NCBI RefSeq assembly: GCF_026183695.1 | Contig: NZ_JAPFRD010000013.1 | Location: forward strand, 1-64,000 | DNA: 64,000 bases | Origin: Alteromonas aquimaris | GTDB lineage: Bacteria; Pseudomonadota; Gammaproteobacteria; Enterobacterales; Alteromonadaceae | Direction of reading: 5' to 3' | In this document: positions 36,072 to 45,311 of the stretch, piece after piece | How the letters are laid out: every line of letters starts with the position of its first letter | Numbering within the stretch: the stretch's first letter is position 1 | The notes under the pieces: model-generated | The model's input: only the letters and a program-made list of their open reading frames with translations | Told to the model about the DNA's origin: nothing | Databases searched by the model: none | Program-made: the position numbers and the translations under genes

Positions 36072-37541
36072 ATGCAAACAACACACTATATTAATGGTGA
36101 GTGGTTAGCTGGCGAAGGCCACGATATTAAATCCATTGATCCAGCTAAAAATGAAGTTATTTGGGAAGGCAAGTCTGCTACAGCTGAACAAGTCAATGCA
36201 GCCATCGATGCCGCTCGCAAAGCGGCGATAGGCTGGGGCATGAAGACCCCCACTGAACGCCTTGCTGTGATTAAACGTTTTGGTGAGCTGCTAGAAAAAA
36301 ACAAGCCCCATCTGACCAAAATAATTGCCAAAGATACCGGCAAGCCAGAGTGGGAAACCGCGACCGAAGTAGGCGCGATGATTGGTAAAATTGGCATTTC
36401 AGAGCGCGCCTACCAGGAGCGTACGGGTACAGTGGAAAACCCCATGCCAGTCGGCCAGGCATTTATCCGTCACAAACCTCATGGTGTGGTAGCTGTGTTC
36501 GGTCCCTACAATTTCCCAGGTCACCTGCCAAACGGACACATCGTACCGGCGCTTCTTGCAGGAAATACGGTGGTATTTAAGCCTTCTGATCTGACCCCTC
36601 TGGTAGCACAGGAAACTGTAAAATTGTGGGACGAAGCAGGCTTGCCTGCTGGCGTGCTGAATCTTGTGCAGGGTGAAGTTGAAACTGGCAAGGCGCTTGC
36701 CAGCCACGATGGTCTGGATGGTTTGTTCTTCACTGGTAGTTCACGCACGGGTAAACTATTGCATGAACAGTTTGCGGGTCATCCAGGCAAGATCCTCGCA
36801 TTGGAGATGGGCGGCAATAACCCTCTAATTATCAAAGATGTCGCGGATACTGATGCGGCTGTACACGATATTGTTCAGTCAGCATTTGTGACCTCGGGCC
36901 AGCGTTGCACCTGCGCACGCAAATTATTTGTACAGGCCGGCGAAAAAGGGGATGCGTTACTGTCTCGCCTGGTAGAAGTCACTAAAAAAATCAAAGTAGG
37001 CGAATACGATGCAGCAGAGCAACCTTTTATGGGGGCGATGATTTCTGCCAACGCTGCGAGCATGATGGTTAGCGCTCAAAAAGAACTTGAAGGCCTTGGG
37101 GGCGAAGTACTGGTTCGTATGGAACAACAAGATCCAGCAAAAGGCTTTGTGACCCCTGGCATTATCGATGTGACGGACATGCTAGAGCAACTGCCTGACG
37201 AGGAGCATTTTGGTCCGTTACTCAAAGTCATCCGCTATACGGATTTTGATGCGGCTATTGCGCAAGCAAACGATACTCGCTTTGGCTTATCTGCTGGCTT
37301 TATCGGCGACAGTGAAGACGATTACCGTCACTTTTTCGCCCGCATTCGTGCTGGAATTGTAAACTGGAATCGTCCGATTACCGGTGCCAGCAGTGCAGCG
37401 CCATTTGGCGGAATTGGTGAAAGTGGCAACCATCGAGCCAGTGCATATTATGCTGCTGATTATTGCGCTTACCCAGTCGCCTCGGTTGAATTAGACAAAG
37501 TGACGCTACCTGGTCAATTAAGCCCTGGCCTTTCTTTATAA
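36072..37541 (+). CDS. astD: succinylglutamate-semialdehyde dehydrogenase
   Basis: 489 residues, aldehyde dehydrogenase family. It oxidises N-succinylglutamate semialdehyde to N-succinylglutamate with [25 protein letters not shown] is the cofactor-site segment, with [14 protein letters not shown] for NAD, the general base Glu in [10 protein letters not shown] (about 245), and the nucleophile Cys in [13 protein letters not shown] (about 279). [14 protein letters not shown] closes the family pattern. It is third in the operon. Confidence 0.95.
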   Translation: MQTTHYINGEWLAGEGHDIKSIDPAKNEVIWEGKSATAEQVNAAIDAARKAAIGWGMKTPTERLAVIKRFGELLEKNKPHLTKIIAKDTGKPEWETATEVGAMIGKIGISERAYQERTGTVENPMPVGQAFIRHKPHGVVAVFGPYNFPGHLPNGHIVPALLAGNTVVFKPSDLTPLVAQETVKLWDEAGLPAGVLNLVQGEVETGKALASHDGLDGLFFTGSSRTGKLLHEQFAGHPGKILALEMGGNNPLIIKDVADTDAAVHDIVQSAFVTSGQRCTCARKLFVQAGEKGDALLSRLVEVTKKIKVGEYDAAEQPFMGAMISANAASMMVSAQKELEGLGGEVLVRMEQQDPAKGFVTPGIIDVTDMLEQLPDEEHFGPLLKVIRYTDFDAAIAQANDTRFGLSAGFIGDSEDDYRHFFARIRAGIVNWNRPITGASSAAPFGGIGESGNHRASAYYAADYCAYPVASVELDKVTLPGQLSPGLSL

Positions 37542-37564
37542 CGCATTAACAGGATCCATTATTA

Positions 37565-38371
37565 ATGCACACAGATATTAATTCTTTATTTGATAACATG
37601 TGGCAGGATTACGTTGCCATTACGCCTTCCGCGCATAAAGTGCATGCGTTGCTTAAAGACGAGGAAAATGGCAGCGAGATTGTCAATGATCATGTTGCCT
37701 TTCGTACCTTTAATCTGGAGAAAACCTCGTTAGATAAACTGGCAGCACACTTTTTAGCGTTAGGCTACGAAGAAAAAGGCACTTACGATTTCGAAGCGAA
37801 AAAACTTAACGCTCGCCATTTCGAGCATTCAGATACCACCCAACCGAAGATTTTCATTAGCGAATTACGCGTTCAAGAGTTAACTGAACAGTCACAAGCT
37901 ATTATCAACAAGTTGGTAGCGCAGATGGATGCAGAGGCCGTCAAGAATGAAAACTTTCTTTATTCTGGCCGCCACTGGGCCCTGACGAAGGAAGAATACG
38001 AGACGCTATTGGAAGAGTCGGAGTATGCGGGCTGGCTAGCGGCTTGGGGTTTCCGTGCCAACCATTTCACTGTTAGTGTTAATCACCTTCACCACATTGA
38101 TAGCTTAGAAGAAGTTAATACTCTACTAAAAGAAGCCGGTTTTCCTTTGAACACGGTCGGCGGTGAGATCAAAGGGGGCGAAGAGGTACATCTTGCTCAG
38201 TCGTCGATTATGGCTGACCGTCAAATAGTTAAATTTGACGATGAAGAAAAAGAAATACCTAGCTGCTTTTATGAATTCGCACAACGCTTTAGCATGCCAA
38301 ATGGAAAGTTGTATCAAGGCTTTGTTGCCGAGTCAGCAGATAAAATATTTGAAAGTACCAATGCGAAATAA
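37565..38371 (+). CDS. DUF1338 domain protein of the ast operon
   Basis: 268 residues. DUF1338 proteins are iron-dependent enzymes distantly related to VOC dioxygenases; the longer HglS/YdcJ (about 460 residues) converts 2-oxoadipate to 2-hydroxyglutarate. Likely metal ligands here are His in IVNDHVAFRTF (about 42) and in RANHFTVSVNHLHHI (about 160), plus a C-terminal Glu (YQGFVAESADKIFE). The protein is about 200 residues shorter than HglS, so it is the short subgroup. It lies 23 bases after astD and ends at a strong terminator, so it belongs to the operon. A role on an oxo acid from arginine or lysine catabolism is an inference. Confidence 0.85.
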   Translation: MHTDINSLFDNMWQDYVAITPSAHKVHALLKDEENGSEIVNDHVAFRTFNLEKTSLDKLAAHFLALGYEEKGTYDFEAKKLNARHFEHSDTTQPKIFISELRVQELTEQSQAIINKLVAQMDAEAVKNENFLYSGRHWALTKEEYETLLEESEYAGWLAAWGFRANHFTVSVNHLHHIDSLEEVNTLLKEAGFPLNTVGGEIKGGEEVHLAQSSIMADRQIVKFDDEEKEIPSCFYEFAQRFSMPNGKLYQGFVAESADKIFESTNAK

Positions 38372-38397
38372 AGCATAATATTAAAAGCTAAAATTGA

Positions 38398-38422
38398 AAG
38401 GCTCCATTCGGAGCCTTTTTTT
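38398..38422 (+). terminator. intrinsic terminator of the ast operon
   Basis: AAGGCTCC, loop ATTC, GGAGCCTT followed by seven T (38416-38422), 27 bases after the DUF1338 stop. A textbook Rho-independent terminator. Confidence 0.9.
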
Positions 38423-38552
38423 ATAGTTAGTGAAATGAAAAACACCTCTATCTCTGAGCGGTTCAGTCACCTATCCGGCTTAGCATTAATAGCGGAAGCC
38501 GCCTTTAGATTTTCTGTGAGCGAGACGGGTTTAGTATCAATAATTTTACCAT

Positions 38553-38580
38553 CAGTCTACACTCAGAAGTGTGTAGACTG
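38553..38580 (+). promoter_or_regulatory. 10-bp inverted repeat before the PaiB-like gene
   Basis: CAGTCTACAC and GTGTAGACTG are perfect complements separated by 8 bases, 36 bases before the start codon at 38616. No T-run follows, so it reads as an operator or a leader hairpin rather than a terminator. Autoregulation by the PaiB-like protein is possible. Confidence 0.5.
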
Positions 38581-38615
38581 CCTAGCGTTAGTCGTCTAAT
38601 GGAGTTAATTTCAAA

Positions 38616-39230
38616 ATGCATGTACCAATTAAGGAAAAGATGGATGATAGACAGGCAATACAAACATTTATTCATCAGTACGGCTTCGCATTAATTGTCT
38701 CGCCTACACTTGAGGCAACGCATCTACCCTTGCAGTTAAAACCAGATGAGGGCCAGCATGGGGTACTATACGGGCATATTGCGCGGGAAAATGCACACAG
38801 TGGTTTTACAGAGGGTGACCCGATTTTAGCGGTATTCACCGGCCCCCACAGTTATATTTCGCCAACCTGGTATGCTTCTCCCGTGGCAGTACCTACATGG
38901 AATTATTCAGCCGTACATTGTCACGGTGTTATCAAAAAATTAAGCCCGCAGGAGACGTTAACCCAGGTTAAACAGTTGATCGCACAATACGAGCCTTCCC
39001 TGCTAGATGATCATGAACGTATGCCAGAGAAATACCAGCAAGGCCTGCTGAAAGGCATTATCGGATTCAAGATTATTATCGAACGCATTGAAGCACGAGA
39101 AAAACTGGGTCAGCATAAGAAACCCGCCGATCAGGCAGGCGTGTTTGCGGCCTTGTCGCAAAGTAAGCATCCCGATGCGCTTGCACTAGCCTCATACATG
39201 CACAAACGTGAACTCGGCACTGGCAACTGA
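38616..39230 (+). CDS. PaiB-like FMN-binding transcriptional regulator
   Basis: 204 residues. It begins MHVPIKEKMDDRQAIQTFIHQYGFALIVSP and contains LPLQLKP, GHIARENAH and FTGPHSYISPTWYASP followed by VAVPTWNYSAVHCHG, the conserved segments of PaiB. The fold is a split-barrel FMN-binding domain; the Bacillus subtilis member was described as a repressor of sporulation and protease genes. An alternative start at 38640 (MDDRQAI) would lose conserved residues. No PaiA partner lies next to it. Confidence 0.88.
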   Translation: MHVPIKEKMDDRQAIQTFIHQYGFALIVSPTLEATHLPLQLKPDEGQHGVLYGHIARENAHSGFTEGDPILAVFTGPHSYISPTWYASPVAVPTWNYSAVHCHGVIKKLSPQETLTQVKQLIAQYEPSLLDDHERMPEKYQQGLLKGIIGFKIIIERIEAREKLGQHKKPADQAGVFAALSQSKHPDALALASYMHKRELGTGN

Positions 39231-39312
39231 TGCCGAGCGGCGTTGCAGTGGTTTCAGGCTTGAGCACCGGCAGTTAGAACAATTTATATAATCACGACAA
39301 ATAAAAATCAAA

Positions 39313-39390
39313 TTACTCCCCTACCGGTAAAGGATTACCATCTTGCAACACCATTTTAAACTGCGCACTGGCTATCGCCCGCACAAAGCG
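39313..39390 (-). pseudogene. possible C-terminal remnant of a LytTR-type regulator
   Basis: The minus strand reads RFVRAIASAQFKMVLQDGNP and LPVGE before a stop at 39313. The pattern VLxDGxxLPVG resembles the last strands of LytTR DNA-binding domains, and an upstream in-frame stop near 39391 limits it to about 25 codons. It is too short for certainty. The remainder of 39231-39418 shows nothing else. Confidence 0.25.
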
Positions 39391-39418
39391 TTACCTATAT
39401 GCGGAGCCGCTTACATCG

Positions 39419-39880
39419 CTAATGGTCGTAACTGGTTACTCTGTGCATTTGCCAGCCCGTATCCGACTTTCTCCATACAGTGGTAAACCCGAATGTCCCG
39501 CAATCATTTTTTCCATTTTCCATATGGCAGAAGGTATGCTCTCCTTGTTGAATGGCCCCAAAGTTTTTTACTGGATACACCTTATGCGTGGACTCATTCA
39601 GTGTACGAACCAAGCCTAACTTTCTTTCACAGTTTGCCTTAGTCGACTGCATTGTTTCATCATATCCCTTCAGGCCCGTGACATCATGATAAAACTCCAG
39701 CTCAGGGCTGAACATGGCTGCCATCACTGCTATATCACAGTTGTTAAATGCGCTAAAAAAGGATTGATCAGCCTGCAGAATTTGTTGTTTTAACGTTTTA
39801 TCGTTTGCCGATACACTGGTGGTCAACATCACTAGCCCCGTGCAGAGAAGCGAAATATGTTTCTTATACTTATTATTCAT
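39419..39880 (-). CDS. exported NTF2-like (DUF4440-type) protein
   Basis: 153 residues. The signal peptide (MNNKYKKHISLLCTGLVMLTTSVSA) is followed by an NTF2-like cone: QQILQADQSFFSAFNNCDIAVMAAMFSPELEFYHDVTGLKG, then THKVYPVKNFGAIQQGEHTFCH and the last strands TTVWRKSDTGWQMHRVTSYDH. The four Cys could form disulfides in the periplasm. The family mostly binds or turns over small ligands; no catalytic set is identifiable. Confidence 0.78.
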   Translation of the reverse strand: MNNKYKKHISLLCTGLVMLTTSVSANDKTLKQQILQADQSFFSAFNNCDIAVMAAMFSPELEFYHDVTGLKGYDETMQSTKANCERKLGLVRTLNESTHKVYPVKNFGAIQQGEHTFCHMENGKNDCGTFGFTTVWRKSDTGWQMHRVTSYDH

Positions 39881-40084
39881 TTTTAGTGTTCCAAAAACCT
39901 ATTAACAGGTGTAAACAATTACTTTTTAGTCAGTTGCGCCATCATTTAACGCAACTATTAAGGTTTTTGCAATCACCGTTCCGATTTGCGCGTAAGCAGT
40001 GTCATTGCTAGTTAAAGAGTGGATTGACGAACAGATGGGGCTTTAAAGAAAACCTGAGCTGGTGAAAGGGCGTTCTCATTTTCA

Positions 40085-42226
40085 TCACTTTTTCTGATGT
40101 TTTTGGATGAACTGGTCATACGGCATGGGCATATCGAAATAAAAACCTTGCGCCTGACTAACATTGGCATCCTTAAGTAAAGGTAGATACTCAGGGTGTT
40201 CGACCCCTTCTACCACCACTTCCAGTTGCAGCGAATGCAACATAGCTACAATCCCTTGAAACACCGATAGCGCTTTACTATCGATGTGGATGTCATGAAG
40301 CAGACTACGATCGAGTTTTACCACTTCAAACGTAAAGCTACGCAAGTAACTCAGCGATGAGAAACCGGAGCCGAAATCATCGAGTGCCAATTTGAATCCA
40401 GCTTCTCTTAAGACATTTAACGAGCGCAGTGCACTTTTATGATCGCGTATGAAAATTGACTCGGTCACTTCCATCTCGATTAAACCCGGGATCACGTCAT
40501 TTTCTTCGCAAATTGCTTTTGCTTGTTGGGCAAAGCTTTTATCTAATAGTTGATTAGCGGTGACATTGACTGATAACGGGATCACCATGCCTTGGGTTTC
40601 CATCATCGAAATATAATCACACGCGGCTTCCAACGCCAAAATACCTATTTCTTTATCAAGTTGGTGAGTTTCAGCCAGGGGTATAAAAACGGCGGGAGTA
40701 ATCGTTCCCAGAATGGAAGAACGCCAGCGGCAAAGTAATTCCCCACCTCGTAAAATTCCATCAATGCTGTACTTGCCTTGAATATAAAACTCGAGCCCGC
40801 GGTGGTTAATCGAACGTCGTAAATCGGCCAGCATGCTGACCCGTTCTTTCATACTTTCGAGTAAGCCCTGCTGATAAATGTATACCTTTCCTTTTCCCGT
40901 GGTTTTTGCTTGATACATAGCCGCATCTGCGTTTTGCAGCACGTCATCGACGCTATTTCCATGCGAGGGAAAACTAGCCAAACCTATACTGGCGGAAAGA
41001 TTGTATTCAGTCTCTAGTGTTACGATTTTATCTGCTTCAATGTCCTCGATGATTGCTACACCGATTTTCTGCGCTTCATCCAATGTAATGTCCGGAAACA
41101 GAATAACGAACTCATCCCCTCCCCAGCGCGTGATCACGCACTTTTCATTAACCCGATTGAGTAAGGTCCGCGCGAGCCTTTTCAAACATTCATCACCCTG
41201 CTCATGGCCCGCAGCGTCGTTGATTTGTTTAAAGCCGTCAAGGTCAATAAACATCGTCGTAAAATGCTGCTGGGCAGTTGAAAGCTGATTCAACGACTCG
41301 CGAAGACCATTGCGATTCAGCAGACCGGTTAAATCGTCATGCATTGCCATTTGTCGTAAACGGTCTTCATTCAACTTTCTTTCGCTGATATCACGCATCG
41401 TCGCAATATAATACGTAGAAGCTTGATACTGGGCTTCAAATAAAGCAATGGAAACGTCCACGGGAATAACGCGGCCGTCCAAAGTATGCAAAGCCGTTTC
41501 GAAACGCATTTGCCGCCGATTGGTTAATAGCTTAAGTTCTTTATCTGCTTGCGGTAACAAATGATGAAAGTTTTGCCCAAGACATGTATTTTTGTTGGGT
41601 AGGCGCATTAAGCGGATGAAGGCTGAATTACACTCATTGATGCCGAAGTTTGAAGAGAGGACCAGCATGGGTTCTCGCGAACTCGAAAAAGCCGACGCCA
41701 TCAATTGAAAGGACTGTTCCGCTTTCCGCTCCTGGGTAATGTCCCGCGTGGTACCCACAATGTGTAATGCGGTACCCTCGTCGTTTCTTTCCAGTACCCG
41801 GCCGCGCAAACGCATCCATTGATAGTTACCGTCGCGTTTGAAGCGAAACGCCACTTCGATACGGTCGCTTCCGCTTAGGGAGGCTAACGTCCAGTGAAAT
41901 TCCAGACTATTCAGGTCGTCTTTATGCACAAATCGCAGCAGGGAAAGCGCGTTGCCTTTCCAGTGAAATTCCTGCCCCTTTTCCAAACCAAAGTTGCGTA
42001 GTTCAAATTCATCATTGTCTGCACGCCATTCCCAGAACGATTCTTGTGATGCCCATAAAGCTAATTCCAGCTTTTTTTGTAACTGTTGGGAGGTTTGCAA
42101 AGCGTTGTAAAGTTCAAGACTTTTATCGGTAAGGAGTCTTTCGGCTTCATGCCTGGCGTGCCTTTCGCGGCTGGCTCGTTTTTCCAGCCGGACGAGGTTC
42201 TTCAAGATATCTGAAAGCTCTGTCAT
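40085..42226 (-). CDS. PAS-GGDEF-EAL c-di-GMP enzyme, partner of H-NOX
   Basis: 713 residues. An N-terminal coiled coil is followed by two PAS domains (about 60-165 and 170-285), a GGDEF domain with intact RWGGDEF (about 367) and DLDGFKQINDAAGHEQGD, and an EAL domain with ELLCRW in place of EAL (about 494), SVNVTANQL, LDDFGSGFSSLSYLR and EGVE. All acidic metal ligands of both domains are present, so both synthesis and hydrolysis of cyclic di-GMP are possible. No TM segment is seen. Its start shares one base with the H-NOX stop, which indicates NO-controlled c-di-GMP turnover as in known H-NOX/HaCE pairs. Confidence 0.92.
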   Translation of the reverse strand: MTELSDILKNLVRLEKRASRERHARHEAERLLTDKSLELYNALQTSQQLQKKLELALWASQESFWEWRADNDEFELRNFGLEKGQEFHWKGNALSLLRFVHKDDLNSLEFHWTLASLSGSDRIEVAFRFKRDGNYQWMRLRGRVLERNDEGTALHIVGTTRDITQERKAEQSFQLMASAFSSSREPMLVLSSNFGINECNSAFIRLMRLPNKNTCLGQNFHHLLPQADKELKLLTNRRQMRFETALHTLDGRVIPVDVSIALFEAQYQASTYYIATMRDISERKLNEDRLRQMAMHDDLTGLLNRNGLRESLNQLSTAQQHFTTMFIDLDGFKQINDAAGHEQGDECLKRLARTLLNRVNEKCVITRWGGDEFVILFPDITLDEAQKIGVAIIEDIEADKIVTLETEYNLSASIGLASFPSHGNSVDDVLQNADAAMYQAKTTGKGKVYIYQQGLLESMKERVSMLADLRRSINHRGLEFYIQGKYSIDGILRGGELLCRWRSSILGTITPAVFIPLAETHQLDKEIGILALEAACDYISMMETQGMVIPLSVNVTANQLLDKSFAQQAKAICEENDVIPGLIEMEVTESIFIRDHKSALRSLNVLREAGFKLALDDFGSGFSSLSYLRSFTFEVVKLDRSLLHDIHIDSKALSVFQGIVAMLHSLQLEVVVEGVEHPEYLPLLKDANVSQAQGFYFDMPMPYDQFIQKHQKK

Positions 42227-42765
42227 TAGGCCTCCAGATGAATGGTAAATAGATAGGTATGGGGTTCGTCCAGTTTAACCAATTCTCGCTGAATTTTATC
42301 ACCAAAGTGATTTGCTGCTGCATCCATTAACCCTTCAGCTAAATGGTAGAGATCGCGCGTGGAGTAATATTGCAGCTGTATACTGGTCTCAGTTTTTTTT
42401 AGTACCGAAAAATGAGGCAAATCCGCATCAGGGTAGAGCTTACGCACTTGAACGTGGATATCGTCATCCAGACAATTTAACACATCAAGAATATTCTTTT
42501 TATTTGCTAACACCTGCCCATGCGCTGTGGCTAATTTACCGAACAGATAGTAACCAAAATCGTAGAGCAGTTTATCGGCTGGGGTACGCGTTTTTTTCAC
42601 TAATATTGTGATAAGTTTTTGCATCTCAGAAAAGGGGTAGTAGCCAACTGACGTAAACGCGCCCGCATTTTCGAGGTCTGCCTCTTCCAGCACGTCATCG
42701 GCAAAATCAGGGGATACTTTTTCTTCTAGCATATCGATAAGTGACGTGAAAACGATCCCCAGCAT
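42226..42765 (-). CDS. H-NOX heme nitric oxide sensor
   Basis: 179 residues. A cytoplasmic heme protein that senses NO and passes the signal to a partner. The proximal heme ligand is H104 in DDDIHVQVRKLYPDADLPHF, and the heme propionate clamp YxSxR is Y133-S135-R137 (YYSTR). The position-1 methionine lead LGIVFTSLIDMLEE is typical. It is the first gene of a two-gene unit with the GGDEF/EAL protein. NO would be expected to change c-di-GMP and therefore attachment or biofilm behaviour. Confidence 0.92.
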   Translation of the reverse strand: MLGIVFTSLIDMLEEKVSPDFADDVLEEADLENAGAFTSVGYYPFSEMQKLITILVKKTRTPADKLLYDFGYYLFGKLATAHGQVLANKKNILDVLNCLDDDIHVQVRKLYPDADLPHFSVLKKTETSIQLQYYSTRDLYHLAEGLMDAAANHFGDKIQRELVKLDEPHTYLFTIHLEA

Positions 42766-42823
42766 GCTCCCCCCAGATTTAAATAGGTTAAACGAAAATG
42801 CGTAACGCTATTAACAGGTTAGA

Positions 42824-45130
42824 CTATTCTGCATCAACTAGGGGTAAATTTTCTGCAATTTGCTCGCCCTCGCCCACTTTTTGCTCTACTTCAACATCAT
42901 CAACACGTTGCAAACCGCGGGGTAATTTATTTCCTCGGCGTCCTCTTTCACCTTTATAGTGTTCGAGGTCGGCTGCCGTTAATGTCATATTGCGTTTACC
43001 GGCAACAATTTTTACCGCAGCACCCTGAGGGACGACTGCGGCGACTTTTACATATTCTTCCCTGTTTTGGGCTTTTGCGCCGGGAATATTAATTAATTTG
43101 TTACCTTTACCTTTTCCTAAACTGGGCAGATCACGCAAAGGGAACAACAGCATGCGTCCCTCATTAGAAATAGTCAGACACCAGTCAGTGCCGGGGTCGA
43201 ACACCGGTTGGGGTGGCATAACCTTGGCAGCAGTCGGCAAAGACAGATACGCCTTCCCCGCTTTGTTCTTACTCAACATGTCACTGAACTTACCGACGAA
43301 GCCATAGCCTGCATCAGAAGCAATCAGGTATCGCTGCTCATCTTTACCCATTAACACATGCGAAAACTGTTCACCACCGACGATATTGAAACGCCCGGTT
43401 AAGGGCTCACCCTGGCTCCTTGCAGATGGCAAGCTGTGCGCGTCACACGAAAAAGCTCTGCCAGAGGTATCAAGGAAGACTACTGGCTGATTGCTCCTGC
43501 CGATTGCACTGGCTAAATAGGCATCGCCCGCCTTGTAACTAAGCGCTGATGGGTCAACATCGTGCCCTTTGGCACAACGCGCCCAGCCTTTTTCGGAAAG
43601 CACCACAGTTACCGCTTCAGATGGGATTAATTCTTTTTCCGATAAAGCTTTGGCCTCAATTCGCTCTACGATGGGAGAGCGACGCTCATCACCATACTTT
43701 TCAGCGTCGTCGAGGATCTCTTTCTTAATGAGCGTTTTCAAGCGGCGGTCAGACCCTAATATTGTCTCAAGCTGTTTGCGTTCTGCTTCTAACTCATCTT
43801 GCTCACCGCGAATTTTCATCTCTTCTAATTTGGCTAGATGACGTAGCTTTAACTCCAGGATAGCTTCTGCCTGTCGATCAGATAACGAGAAGCGACGCAT
43901 GAGCTCGGCTTTTGGCTCATCGTGATGTCGGATAATCTCGATTACCTCATCAATATTTAAAAAGGCAATCATCAAACCTTCTAAAATATGTAGGCGGGCT
44001 AATACCTTATCTAATCGATACTGCAAACGACGGACAACCGTATCGCGGCGAAAGGTTAACCATTCGGTTAAAATTGAGCGAAGATCCTTAACCTGGGGTC
44101 TGCCATCCAGCCCAATCATGTTTAAATTCACCCGATAGCTTTTTTCCAAGTCCGTGGTAGCGAACAAATGTTGCATTAACTGCTCAATATCGACGCGGTT
44201 GGAGCGGGGTGTGATAACCAGACGGGTGGGGTTTTCGTGATCTGATTCGTCACGCAAATCACTAACCATAGGCAGTTTTTTGGCTTGCATCTGGGCGGCA
44301 ATTTGTTCCAGGATTTTAGCACCTGAAACCTGATGCGGAAGTGCGGTTATCACTATATCGCCGCTTTCCTGTACAAATACAGCACGCATCTTTATAGAAC
44401 CACGTCCTGTTTCATAAAGCTTGGCAATGTCATCTCTTGGCGTGATGATTTCTGCCTCAGTAGGGTAATCAGGCGCCTGAACGTGTTGCATCAGATCGCT
44501 TAGTTCGGCCTTGGTATTATCGAGCAACAACGCACACGCGTTAGCTACTTCACGCACGTTGTGGGGCGGAATGTCAGTGGCCATCCCTACTGCAATACCC
44601 GTGACACCATTTAACAAAATGTGAGGTAATCGTGCCGGCAGCACTTTTGGCTCTTTCAAAGTGCCATCAAAGTTTGGCATCCAGTCTACCGTACCTTGCC
44701 CTAATTCGTTTAATAACACTTCGCTAAAACGGGACAGCCGGGCTTCAGTATATCGCATGGCCGCGAACGATTTAGGGTCATCGGGCGCCCCCCAGTTTCC
44801 CTGTCCATCGACCAGCGGATAACGATAGGAAAACGGCTGCGCCATTAACACCATTGCTTCGTAACAGGCAGAATCACCATGAGGATGAAACTTACCTAAA
44901 ACGTCACCCACCGTACGCGCAGATTTCTTATATTTCGCGGTGGCACTTAGCCCAAGATCAGACATGGCGTAAATTATGCGGCGTTGGACAGGTTTTAAGC
45001 CATCGCCGATATTGGGCAGCGCACGATCCATGATCACATACATGGAGTAATTCAGGTAAGCGTCTTCAGTAAAGCGTTTGAGCGGAAGCTGCTCGACACC
45101 GTCGCGGTTTACAATAATTTCGTCATTCAT
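42824..45130 (-). CDS. parC: DNA topoisomerase IV subunit A
   Basis: 768 residues. It cuts and rejoins DNA to unlink replicated chromosomes. The catalytic tyrosine is Y127 in [10 protein letters not shown]. The quinolone-determining region reads [12 protein letters not shown] with the sensitive-type Ser87 and Glu91. The C-terminal beta-pinwheel is degenerate as in ParC. The partner parE is not in the window, although in many gammaproteobacteria it is nearby. The short divergent gap to the histidine kinase (45131-45311) shows no striking signal. Confidence 0.96.
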   Translation of the reverse strand: MNDEIIVNRDGVEQLPLKRFTEDAYLNYSMYVIMDRALPNIGDGLKPVQRRIIYAMSDLGLSATAKYKKSARTVGDVLGKFHPHGDSACYEAMVLMAQPFSYRYPLVDGQGNWGAPDDPKSFAAMRYTEARLSRFSEVLLNELGQGTVDWMPNFDGTLKEPKVLPARLPHILLNGVTGIAVGMATDIPPHNVREVANACALLLDNTKAELSDLMQHVQAPDYPTEAEIITPRDDIAKLYETGRGSIKMRAVFVQESGDIVITALPHQVSGAKILEQIAAQMQAKKLPMVSDLRDESDHENPTRLVITPRSNRVDIEQLMQHLFATTDLEKSYRVNLNMIGLDGRPQVKDLRSILTEWLTFRRDTVVRRLQYRLDKVLARLHILEGLMIAFLNIDEVIEIIRHHDEPKAELMRRFSLSDRQAEAILELKLRHLAKLEEMKIRGEQDELEAERKQLETILGSDRRLKTLIKKEILDDAEKYGDERRSPIVERIEAKALSEKELIPSEAVTVVLSEKGWARCAKGHDVDPSALSYKAGDAYLASAIGRSNQPVVFLDTSGRAFSCDAHSLPSARSQGEPLTGRFNIVGGEQFSHVLMGKDEQRYLIASDAGYGFVGKFSDMLSKNKAGKAYLSLPTAAKVMPPQPVFDPGTDWCLTISNEGRMLLFPLRDLPSLGKGKGNKLINIPGAKAQNREEYVKVAAVVPQGAAVKIVAGKRNMTLTAADLEHYKGERGRRGNKLPRGLQRVDDVEVEQKVGEGEQIAENLPLVDAE

Positions 45131-45311
45131 GGTGTTATTATTCTAGTGGACTACCTTTCACATCAATGCAGCCATTGTGAGTCAAACGCAGCTGTAACGC
45201 AATATTGGCCGTCTGCCTTATTCAATCGCTTGAAATTTTGTCAAATGTCCAGCACAGTGGTTTAATAGACTCACATGTGTGCTATCCCAACGATTGATTA
45301 GAATAAAAACA

